Assembly: GCA_963921335.3 (NCBI GenBank)
Contig: CAWUFC020000002.1
Span: 1,240,001-1,304,000 of the forward strand
DNA: 64,000 nt
Direction of reading: 5' to 3'
From: CAWUFC02 sp963921335
GTDB lineage: Bacteria; Pseudomonadota; Gammaproteobacteria; Pseudomonadales; Halieaceae
The notes under the pieces were generated by a model. The model was not told the DNA's origin and did not search any database. It saw only the letters and a program-made list of their open reading frames with translations. Below are positions 57,338 through 64,000 of the stretch, piece by piece (within the stretch, counting starts at the first letter, position 1; every line of letters starts with the position of its first letter). Both the position numbers and the translations under genes were made by a program.

Positions 57338-58138
57338 TCAAATCCCGGGTGCCATACCTCCAGCTACCGGCAAGACAATGCCGGTGATGTATGAGGCGTC
57401 AGGTCCCGCGAGAAAAGCGATAGCCCCGGCAATCTCGGAGGGCTCCGCCGGACGAGCCAGGGGAATACTGGCATTCTCCTGTGCAGCGGCCTGCTCGATA
57501 CTAATACCTTCAGCCTCAGCAATAGCCGCATAAGCGGTTTGCAACATGTCGGTATTGATCGCACCGGGTGCAACCACATTGGCCCGAATACCCATCGGGG
57601 CCACTTCCAATGCCATCACCTTGGTGACACCCACCAGGCTGTGCTTTGTGGCCACATAGGGATAGGGCATGCCGGCACTGGCGGCGATACCAGCGGTGGA
57701 GGCCACGTTCACAATGGAACCCCCACCGGCCTTTTCCATAAACGGTGCTACGGCGCGACACATGGCCAGGGTGCCCATCACGTTAACGTTGTAATTGGCC
57801 TCCCAGTCTTTTTCCTGATTCTCGTCATACACTGCCGAGCCAAAACCAACGCCGGCATTGTTGACCAGAATGTCCACCGAGCCCCACGCATCAGCCACTT
57901 CGCTGATGGCGGACTCAATCTGACTGGCATCTGAAAGATCTACGAGAATACCCATGGCCTCACCACCGTCGGCCTTGATGGCATCCACATTCGCCTGCAT
58001 GCCTTCCTGCGAGCTGGCGCGGCCGGTGAGGACCACTTTGGCCCCCTGCTCTGCCAGGTTGACGGCAATAGCACGACCCAGACCCTTGGCCTTGGTCGCA
58101 CCGGTGACGATCGCTACTTTTCCGTCGAGTTGTCCCAT
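57338..58138 (-). CDS. Short-chain dehydrogenase/reductase
   Basis: Classical SDR, 266 residues. TGATKAKGLGRAIA is the cofactor loop, ILVNNAGVGFG the NNAG motif, and YPYVATK holds the catalytic Tyr and Lys; Ser lies in NVASTAG. The C-terminal GIVLPVAGGM is typical. Substrate unknown. It lies 12 bases after the Ldh2-type dehydrogenase; presumably one step of the shared pathway. Confidence 0.9.
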   Translation of the reverse strand: MGQLDGKVAIVTGATKAKGLGRAIAVNLAEQGAKVVLTGRASSQEGMQANVDAIKADGGEAMGILVDLSDASQIESAISEVADAWGSVDILVNNAGVGFGSAVYDENQEKDWEANYNVNVMGTLAMCRAVAPFMEKAGGGSIVNVASTAGIAASAGMPYPYVATKHSLVGVTKVMALEVAPMGIRANVVAPGAINTDMLQTAYAAIAEAEGISIEQAAAQENASIPLARPAEPSEIAGAIAFLAGPDASYITGIVLPVAGGMAPGI

Positions 58139-58150
58139 CTTGATGGCCTC

Positions 58151-59290
58151 TTAGCGCTGAGCTTCCCAATCCGCGCGCAGACTCTCTTCACTCCAACCGT
58201 GGCGACCAGCCTGGGTTTCAAAGAAAGGCCCCCAGTGGCTGGCCAGGACTTTAACCTCCTCAGAGTTTGCGTTGAGGCTCTGCCAACCGGATGTGCCAGG
58301 CATGCGAGGATTGCGGCCACCGGGCAACGGCTTGGTGTCTTCAATGGCCTGGGTGAACCTGTCCGCCTTGGCCTTCACATCAGCGATCGGGCCAAAGTGA
58401 GAGGGATCGATACACATGTAATAGCTACCACCAACAGAAGTGGTCTCTGCCTCACCAGAGATAAACTGCCCCAGTGTTGGCACATCCGGGGTAATGATCG
58501 CGCCGGGGTTCATCAGCGCCGACAGGGCCTCATTCCAAAGGTTGAACATGTATACCCTTGGATTGGCCAGTTGCTGATAGCAACTCTGGTCATAGACGCG
58601 GCCAAAACCGGGCACAGGCAATGCGTAAGGCGCCAGATCGTTACTCAGTTCACCGGTGTCCGGGTCTATCACGTAATCGCCCTTGAGCTTAGTGCCCTGC
58701 AGCACAGCCTGGGCCGTATCAGCGTCATACCATTCACACAACTTTGTGCTCATCCAAACCGGCGCCTTGTCACCGGAGGGTGCAATCGCGTCCAGCGGCG
58801 GCACCGAAATGGTGTTGCCCATACCGCCGAGTGGCGAACACATGGGAACCGAGTTATTCGAAGTTTGGGCAAAGCAATCTTCCAGATAGGCCAGCCAGGC
58901 ATAGGCACTGAAAGAACCGGCATCATTGTGGTTGTGACCAAACACGATTGAGATACCGTGCTCCTTGGCTTTGGCGATCGCGGTCCTGGCCATCTTGGTC
59001 ATGGTGTAATAACCCGAAGAGCGGTGGCCATCGAAGGACGCCCAGGTCGGACCCTCGCCAACCATCTCGGGCTCTGCATTGATATCCAGTGCGCCATTCT
59101 GCTTGGTCAGGGCAATCGCCTCGTACACACCAAGGCCCTGGTTCAGTTTGCCCTGACGGATACCTACCATCAATGCATCAGCAACCGCATCTGCATGCTC
59201 CTCGCTGGCACCTTCCGCCATCCATACCCGCTTGAGACAGTAGTGCATGAAATCCGCATTGGTTGTTTTAGTTTCGCCATCTGCAGCCAT
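58151..59290 (-). CDS. Ldh2-family (malate/L-lactate/ureidoglycolate-type) dehydrogenase
   Basis: NAD(P)-dependent oxidoreductase of the Ldh2/MDG family, 379 residues. This family includes malate, sulfolactate and ureidoglycolate dehydrogenases and cyclic-imino-acid (Delta1-piperideine-2-carboxylate) reductases. Seen: MVGIRQGKLNQGLGVYE near the N-terminus, the central FGHNHNDAGSFSAYAW (catalytic His region), GMGNTISV and a C-terminal VGGSYYMCIDPSHFGP. Several positions differ from the commonest consensus, so specificity is open. ATG at 59290. With the ureohydrolase and decarboxylase it may handle an amino-acid-derived keto, hydroxy or imino acid. Confidence 0.85.
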   Translation of the reverse strand: MAADGETKTTNADFMHYCLKRVWMAEGASEEHADAVADALMVGIRQGKLNQGLGVYEAIALTKQNGALDINAEPEMVGEGPTWASFDGHRSSGYYTMTKMARTAIAKAKEHGISIVFGHNHNDAGSFSAYAWLAYLEDCFAQTSNNSVPMCSPLGGMGNTISVPPLDAIAPSGDKAPVWMSTKLCEWYDADTAQAVLQGTKLKGDYVIDPDTGELSNDLAPYALPVPGFGRVYDQSCYQQLANPRVYMFNLWNEALSALMNPGAIITPDVPTLGQFISGEAETTSVGGSYYMCIDPSHFGPIADVKAKADRFTQAIEDTKPLPGGRNPRMPGTSGWQSLNANSEEVKVLASHWGPFFETQAGRHGWSEESLRADWEAQR

Positions 59291-59318
59291 GTTGTTTCTC
59301 CTTCAAGAGATGTTTCTA

Positions 59319-60095
59319 TTAATCTTCGTAGTTAGCCAATATGTCGTAAGCGCGCGGGCCAATGCCCGCCGAGTAGCCACCGTCCACGGCAATCGCCTGG
59401 CCGCTGATAAAGTTGCAATCAGTTGCCGCAAGAAAATGGATCATTGCGGCGACCTCCTCCGGTTCAGCAATGCGGCGCATGGGCACCATGTTGCGTTCCA
59501 TGTTGAGCTGGGGCTGACCATCCGCGGTATTCGCCATCGGGGTGTTCACCGAGGTAGGTGCAATGGCGTTCACGCGAATACCGCGCGCGCCCAGTTCCAA
59601 TGCCGCTGTCCGGGTAATACCGATCACCGCCCACTTGGACGCCACATAGGGCGACAAACTGTTGGCACCCTGTAGACCGGCCATGGACGAGATGTTGACG
59701 ATACGACCACCGTCGTTCATGCGCGGCACACCGAACTTGATGCCATGCACCAGGCCCTTGGTATTGATGCCAAAGTTCTTATCAAAATCGACCAGGTCGG
59801 AATCCATCAATGAGCCGTAGCCAAAGTTAGCCCCGGCGTTATTCACGATGATGTCGATATTGCCGTAAGTGTCTTGCGCCGCTTGCATCAGGGCCTCAAC
59901 TGATTCGGGGTTGCCCACGTCACACTGCACAAAGGTGGCGCCGATCTCCTCGGCGATATCCGTGCCGTCTTTGCGACCGGAGATCACCACCTTGGCACCC
60001 GCGGCAATAAAACGCTTGGCAGCCTCAAGTCCAATTCCTGAGGTGCCGCCTGTAATGACCGCGACCTGGTCATCCAGTGAAAAAAATCCAGACAT
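59319..60095 (-). CDS. Short-chain dehydrogenase/reductase
   Basis: Classical SDR, 258 residues: TGGTSGIG cofactor loop, IIVNNAG, catalytic SSMAG and YVASKWA (Tyr-x3-Lys), ending AVDGGYSAGIGP. ATG 60095 has GAGAGGA upstream. Only distantly like the SDR at 57338, so the two probably catalyse different steps. It lies 59 bases after the ureohydrolase and 28 bases before the Ldh2-type gene. Confidence 0.9.
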   Translation of the reverse strand: MSGFFSLDDQVAVITGGTSGIGLEAAKRFIAAGAKVVISGRKDGTDIAEEIGATFVQCDVGNPESVEALMQAAQDTYGNIDIIVNNAGANFGYGSLMDSDLVDFDKNFGINTKGLVHGIKFGVPRMNDGGRIVNISSMAGLQGANSLSPYVASKWAVIGITRTAALELGARGIRVNAIAPTSVNTPMANTADGQPQLNMERNMVPMRRIAEPEEVAAMIHFLAATDCNFISGQAIAVDGGYSAGIGPRAYDILANYED

Positions 60096-60154
60096 AGTTT
60101 TTCCTCTCGCTAGTGCTCGCACCGGTGGGGCCGGCGCGAGGACCTACTGCCCAA

Positions 60155-61309
60155 TTAGACCGAAGCCTTACCGAAGGCCTGGGCCCACTCGGTGGGGCGT
60201 GCTTCACCGTTGCGCTTGGCGGTAAGGTCTGCCAGCCAGCACAGCAGCTTCCAGCTGATACCTGCCAGGATGTAGCCATCGGCACCACTGGAATCCAGGT
60301 AAGGCGCATACTCCACCACATCGGCACCCACCAGGTTGATCTTGCCGCTCTTGCGCAACTTGCGGATGATGTCCCACAGCTGTCGCGCCGTCAGACCAAA
60401 GGGTTCAATCGCAGAGTTGGAGGCATTGTCGGTGGCATCCAGGGCATCGGCATCCAGACTGAAGTAAACCGGCCCATCGCCCACGACTTCAATGATCTGT
60501 TCCACCACAGCGTCGACGCCTAAGTCCCAGACATCATCAGCACTGAGTACGGTATTGCCGAAGTTCTGCGGATGACCTCCCACCAGGCCCGACATTCTTC
60601 CGCGTACACCCATGGTGATCATGCGCTCCGGGTCGAGATTGCCGTCGGCCATGCTGCGGGTGAACTGACTACCCGAGTGATAGGGGTAAGGGAAATCAGC
60701 GTAAGTCACCATGTCGTAGTGAGCATCAAAGTGAATCAGGCTCAAAGGCCCGTAGCGTTCACCCAGGGCTTTGATGGGGGCGTAGCTCACGGTATGGTCG
60801 CCACCCCAGCTGAACGGGGTAATGCCGTGCTCCACCACGACTTCCTGGTACACCTTGATGCACTTCTCGACTTCGTCTGTCAGGTCAAACAAGCCGTAGG
60901 TATCGATATTGCCGTAATCGGAAATACGGCACAGATCAAACGGCACATCAAAGCCGCCATCCCAGGGCTCAGTCGTACCCATGCCGTTCTTGGACAGCTT
61001 ACGCAGATCGGAAGGACCATATTTGTGGGAGGCGTTCATGGGTGCCGCCTTCTCCAGTGGCATACCAATCACTGCAAGGTCAGTATTCTCCAGATCGCGT
61101 GAGAACGGGGCATGGAAGGCGCCAAGGTAATCCTTATTGAGGTTGCCGATCAGCTCGATACCCGCACCATCCCCCTGCTCGGACATGCGAATCAGGTGGT
61201 TTTTTACATTTTCGGCAACGCCATCAATGCTCTGGGAGTTTTCAAACAGGTCCTTGTAACGCTTGCGGCGCTCTTCGGGAATGGGGGGATACTTCTCGAT
61301 CTCTGCCAT
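60155..61309 (-). CDS. Ureohydrolase (arginase/agmatinase family)
   Basis: Mn-dependent amidinohydrolase, 384 residues, longer than agmatinase (~305) through an N-terminal extension of about 80 residues. Metal ligands: His in WGGDHTVSY, FDAHYD (three ligands) and SLDADALDA (two Asp). It should release urea, or formamide or ammonia, from a guanidino or formimino compound; the substrate need not be arginine. The first Met at 61309 is used. First gene of the leftward cluster; a palindrome at 61441-61458 lies upstream. Confidence 0.9.
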   Translation of the reverse strand: MAEIEKYPPIPEERRKRYKDLFENSQSIDGVAENVKNHLIRMSEQGDGAGIELIGNLNKDYLGAFHAPFSRDLENTDLAVIGMPLEKAAPMNASHKYGPSDLRKLSKNGMGTTEPWDGGFDVPFDLCRISDYGNIDTYGLFDLTDEVEKCIKVYQEVVVEHGITPFSWGGDHTVSYAPIKALGERYGPLSLIHFDAHYDMVTYADFPYPYHSGSQFTRSMADGNLDPERMITMGVRGRMSGLVGGHPQNFGNTVLSADDVWDLGVDAVVEQIIEVVGDGPVYFSLDADALDATDNASNSAIEPFGLTARQLWDIIRKLRKSGKINLVGADVVEYAPYLDSSGADGYILAGISWKLLCWLADLTAKRNGEARPTEWAQAFGKASV

Positions 61310-61440
61310 AACAGCTCTCCATCAAAGACAAAAAAGGACCGCTGGCATCGTCCGATTTTCTGTTGAATGTCTCGGATTCGACGCTAACGATCCCCACTCG
61401 CTAGAGCATAGAACGCTGCCGCGTATCCGCAAGCCGAAAG

Positions 61441-61458
61441 GTACCCCGATAGGGGTAC
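61441..61458. promoter_or_regulatory. GTACCCC-GATA-GGGGTAC palindrome upstream of ureohydrolase cluster
   Basis: Perfect 7-bp arms around GATA, 132 bases before the ureohydrolase start and 33 bases after the end of the TMEM175-like gene on the same strand. Without a T-run it is more likely an operator than a terminator. The regulator is not in the window. Confidence 0.45.
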
Positions 61459-61490
61459 AAAACCAGAAATAGATCAGACTGTGACCAGAT

Positions 61491-62114
61491 TCAGTCGCCC
61501 CGGGGCAAGGAGCGCAGCACCACATAGTTGAGTGGGATGATCAGAAGCAGTGAGAGGTAATAAGCATCGGGAGAAAGAAAAGCGCAGAGGATGGAAAACA
61601 GGGCAATCGCCGGCTCGGGCAGGGCCTCAACAAACATTTTGTGAGCCCGCAGCTCTGTCAGCCGTTCATCAACCAGATTGGCATGACAGGCGTACCACCA
61701 GCCACTGGCACCCACAAAACCGAGGATGGCCCAAACCGAACTAAAGGTGATTTGCGCCAGTTTGGTATCCGGGTGTTGCACAATCAGTGATTCCGCGAAG
61801 GGATACACACACAGCAATGCCAGGTAAAGCAGCAGGATCAGCAGCAAGCGATTATTGGTGCGAGTAATGAAACGCTGCTGGGCGACAAACTTGATCCAGT
61901 ACAGCGATAAAAACAGGAAGGCGACAATGAAGTTGAGCGCTTCATCGACGCCATCGAGAATGTAGGGGATCAGCTGCTCATCGGTCAGATTGCCGACATC
62001 AAAGTCGATCTTGAGGACTGAGGCAAACATGCAAAGGGCGAACAAGGCGTTCGCCAACATGCGAAAGTTTATCAGATAAAAGGCGTCGCTGGGCGCGCCT
62101 GCTTCCTCGCTCAA
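61491..62114 (-). CDS. TMEM175/DUF1211-like membrane protein
   Basis: About 207 residues with five or six hydrophobic segments. The N-terminal FRMLANALFALCMFASVLKIDF resembles the first helix of DUF1211/TMEM175 proteins, which form K+ channels, but the family's RxxxFSD motif is degenerate here. The apparent start is TTG 62114, with a G-rich stretch (AGGGGGGG, complement of a nine-C run at 62118-62126) just before it. It follows ald by 18 bases and is probably cotranscribed. The family call is tentative. Confidence 0.5.
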   Translation of the reverse strand: MSEEAGAPSDAFYLINFRMLANALFALCMFASVLKIDFDVGNLTDEQLIPYILDGVDEALNFIVAFLFLSLYWIKFVAQQRFITRTNNRLLLILLLYLALLCVYPFAESLIVQHPDTKLAQITFSSVWAILGFVGASGWWYACHANLVDERLTELRAHKMFVEALPEPAIALFSILCAFLSPDAYYLSLLLIIPLNYVVLRSLPRGD

Positions 62115-62132
62115 ATGCCCCCCCCCTGGGCG

Positions 62133-63248
62133 CTACTGATTGAGCGCCTCGCGGGGATCAACATAGCTGTAGCCGAGTGCATCTGCAACAGCCTTATAGG
62201 TCACCATGCCCTTATGAACATTCAGGCCATTGAGCAGGTTTGCATCATTCAACAGCGCTGACTTGTGATCCGCAGCCAACTGCAGTGCATAGGGCAAGGT
62301 CGCGTTATTAAGGGCCAGCGTTGATGTACGAGCCACACCACCCGGCATGTTCGCCACGCAGTAGTGCACCACATCATCCACCACGTAAGTGGGCTCACTG
62401 TGAGTGGTGGCCTTGGACGTTTCAAAACAGCCGCCCTGATCGATGGCGACATCAACCACCACCGAGCCCTTCTTCATGCGGCAGATAATGTCACGGGTCA
62501 GCAGCTTGGGCGCCGCGGCCCCGGGAATCAGCACGGCGCCGATGACCAGATCGGCCTCCAGAGCGTATTCCTCGATAGCACTGCCAGTCGAATAGATACA
62601 GCGCACCCGGCCTTCATACTCATTGTCGAGCTGACGCAGGCGCGGCAGTGAGCGATCCAGAATAGTGACTTCTGCGCCCATACCACGTGCCATCGCAGCG
62701 GCATTATCACCGACGATGCCACCGCCAATCACCAACACCTTGGCAGGGGCCACGCCTGGTACGCCACCCAGCAATACGCCTCGACCGCCCTGGGCCTTTT
62801 CAAGATGATGAGCACCGGCCTGCGCAGCCATGCGACCTGCCACTTCAGACATAGGTGCCAGCAGCGGCAAACCGCCAGCGTTGTCAGTGACTGTTTCATA
62901 AGCCACACAGGTGGCCCCGGATTTGACCAGCGCTTCAGTCTGCTCTGGATCGGGTGCCAGGTGCAGATAGGTGTAAAGCAACTGCCCTTCACGCAACATT
63001 GCGCATTCCTGGGGCTGGGGCTCCTTCACTTTGATGATCATACCGGCGCGTTCAAAAATTTCTGCGGCAGTATCAACAATGCTGGCACCAGCTGCGACGT
63101 AGTCCTCATTGGGGAAATCAATCGCGGCGCCAGCGTCATTCTCTACCAACACGTCATGACCATTGGCCACCAGCTCGCGCACAGACGCGGGCGTTAAACC
63201 AACACGGTATTCCTTGTCTTTAATTTCGCGGGGTACACCAATCAACAT
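62133..63248 (-). CDS. ald: Alanine dehydrogenase
   Basis: NAD-dependent L-alanine dehydrogenase (alanine to pyruvate plus ammonia), 371 residues, exactly the family size. Start MLIGVPREIKDKEYRVGLTP at ATG 63248 with GGAGG eight bases upstream; the frame runs on upstream without a ribosome site or family sequence. Seen: substrate-binding KVKEPQ, the catalytic His in YTYLHLAPD, NAD loop VIGGGIVGDNAA, and DVAIDQGGCFETS. Likely used in growth on alanine or in setting nitrogen balance. Confidence 0.95.
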   Translation of the reverse strand: MLIGVPREIKDKEYRVGLTPASVRELVANGHDVLVENDAGAAIDFPNEDYVAAGASIVDTAAEIFERAGMIIKVKEPQPQECAMLREGQLLYTYLHLAPDPEQTEALVKSGATCVAYETVTDNAGGLPLLAPMSEVAGRMAAQAGAHHLEKAQGGRGVLLGGVPGVAPAKVLVIGGGIVGDNAAAMARGMGAEVTILDRSLPRLRQLDNEYEGRVRCIYSTGSAIEEYALEADLVIGAVLIPGAAAPKLLTRDIICRMKKGSVVVDVAIDQGGCFETSKATTHSEPTYVVDDVVHYCVANMPGGVARTSTLALNNATLPYALQLAADHKSALLNDANLLNGLNVHKGMVTYKAVADALGYSYVDPREALNQ

Positions 63249-63606
63249 CTCATCGTCCTCCGAGTGATTTGCTCGCCGGAAAGCCCTGGTAAGGACCGGC
63301 CCATATTTACGGAGCGGATTGTGAGCCTGTAGATGGTCGCGGGACATCCCCATTAATGGGTAGAGCAACACACCGTGAGACACTGGCGCGCACCCGCTGG
63401 CAGCTTGCCTGCACAGCATGTGCAGCGGCACCAACATGACCCTTATTGACAGGACGATGGCCCTAAAGTCGCAAGTTCCCGGGCTTTTTGCCAATATTTC
63501 ACAGACTTCACGGGGACTATTTACAGGTTTAAACAGCTTCGCTTGCCTAGAATGAGCATCATTGAGAGCAAAAACCTGCGCCCGACCGGGCCAAGAGAGG
63601 TGAATC
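63249..63606. other. Intergenic region between ald and small gene
   Basis: A 358-base divergent gap. The sequence carries no convincing gene; the open frame on the minus strand is only the upstream extension of ald. TAGAAT at 63548-63553 could be a -10 box for the small gene, but the nearest TTTACA is 22 bases upstream, too far. Regulation of ald presumably lies here, but I see no clear operator. Confidence 0.5.
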
Positions 63607-63789
63607 ATGACCAATCGCAACAGCAACAAAGCCACTGCAGCAGAAGTATTTGGCAGCATCAAGTTTTCCGGCAAGTCGGAAGCTGCACCTGCGCGCCCCT
63701 GGCCTGAGACCGGTTTCGCCGCCAACAAATCCATGTACCGGGGTGAAGCTTTCGCCGAAGAAGGCAAACTGGTACGCAGCTGGAACTAA
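63607..63789 (+). CDS. Small 60-residue protein of unknown function
   Basis: Not recognised. The ATG is preceded by AGAGGTG at good spacing, and a strong hairpin terminator follows the stop by 38 bases, so this looks like a complete single-gene unit. The product is basic to neutral, without a membrane segment, with KFSGKSEAAPARPWPETGF and KSMYRGEAFAEEGKLV as its most distinctive parts. Divergent from ald. Confidence 0.6.
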   Translation: MTNRNSNKATAAEVFGSIKFSGKSEAAPARPWPETGFAANKSMYRGEAFAEEGKLVRSWN

Positions 63790-63827
63790 TCGACCATCGG
63801 GGCAAACGCCTCGGTCAACAAGCATAA

Positions 63828-63851
63828 AGAAGGGGGCTGCGGCCCCCTTCT
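63828..63851. terminator. Bidirectional intrinsic terminator
   Basis: Perfect 10-bp stem AGAAGGGGGC / GCCCCCTTCT around TGCG. On the minus strand it is followed by TTTATG, on the plus strand by GCGTTTCTG. It separates the small gene from the convergent partial gene at the right edge. Confidence 0.8.
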
Positions 63852-63900
63852 GCGTTTCTGAATAAAAGGCTCCCTAAAACGAGAACCCCATTTCGATCGT

Positions 63901-64000
63901 TTATTCGAGGTGACTGAGCCAGGTATTGGTCTGGCGCAGCTTGGTGGCCAGCAATTTAGCCAGCAGCTTGTGCACGACCATGGCCAGCTGCGGGTCATCC
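63901..64000 (-). CDS. C-terminal end of a gene entering from the right edge
   Basis: Minus-strand frame open from the right edge to TAA at 63901-63903, 32 codons: helical, with LAMVVHKLLAKLLATKLR and ending WLSHLE. It stops 50 bases before the bidirectional terminator, as a real gene would. Product not recognisable from this piece. Confidence 0.45.
   Translation of the reverse strand, partial: DDPQLAMVVHKLLAKLLATKLRQTNTWLSHLE

Noticed and set aside
62118..62126. Nine-C tract as a phase-variation switch for the TMEM175-like gene
   Set aside because: It lies outside the coding frame, just before the start, so length changes would not alter the frame; an effect on translation is possible but nothing supports it.

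Overview
The window looks like a chromosomal segment of a heterotrophic, probably marine gammaproteobacterium of the Cellvibrionales/Halieaceae kind. This is inferred from moderately high GC, several cytochrome P450s beside Rieske and GMC oxidoreductases, a thiamine TonB receptor/PnuT pair, a two-gene acetoacetyl-CoA ligase unit, and a giant type I-secreted adhesin. No rRNA, tRNA, CRISPR array or transposase gene was seen.

Layout. 1-2.3 kb: the 3' part of a P450 converging on a PaaK-like adenylate-forming ligase. 2.67-9.92 kb: a ~2400-residue RTX (Ca-binding repeat) protein broken by two frameshifts. 9.9-18.3 kb: a periplasmic glycerophosphodiesterase, a Rieske oxygenase, an intact P450, a four-gene unit (small membrane protein, gluconate dehydrogenase subunit 3-like protein, GMC oxidoreductase, ThuA-like protein) and a metallophosphoesterase. 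18.3-27.3 kb: a frameshifted P450 flanked by GGGGTC-type palindromes, a peroxiredoxin-glutaredoxin fusion, a TPP riboswitch with TonB receptor and PnuT, an epimerase, acetoacetyl-CoA synthetase and a barrel protein.

27.5-51.2 kb is the centrepiece: a TolC-like channel, a ~5000-residue adhesin (N-terminal FecR domain, Pro/Glu linker, 17 tandem VCBS repeats, a C-terminal module array), its own ABC exporter and HlyD adaptor, a CHASE2 adenylate cyclase, a GT1-type glycosyltransferase and an FkbM methyltransferase. The layout suggests secretion, signalling and perhaps decoration of one surface protein. 51.3-53.0 kb holds leuA. 53.0-61.3 kb is a leftward catabolic-looking cluster: ureohydrolase, two SDRs, an Ldh2-type dehydrogenase, a fold-III PLP decarboxylase, an MFS transporter and an OprB-like porin. 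61.5-64 kb: a TMEM175-like membrane protein, alanine dehydrogenase, a 60-residue protein and a partial gene.

Seven genes carry disabling lesions: five frameshifts (two in homopolymers) and four in-frame stops, each of which sits where a glutamine codon is expected. Downstream sequence stays protein-like every time. Either the assembly is unpolished or these are very recent mutations; the sequence alone cannot decide.
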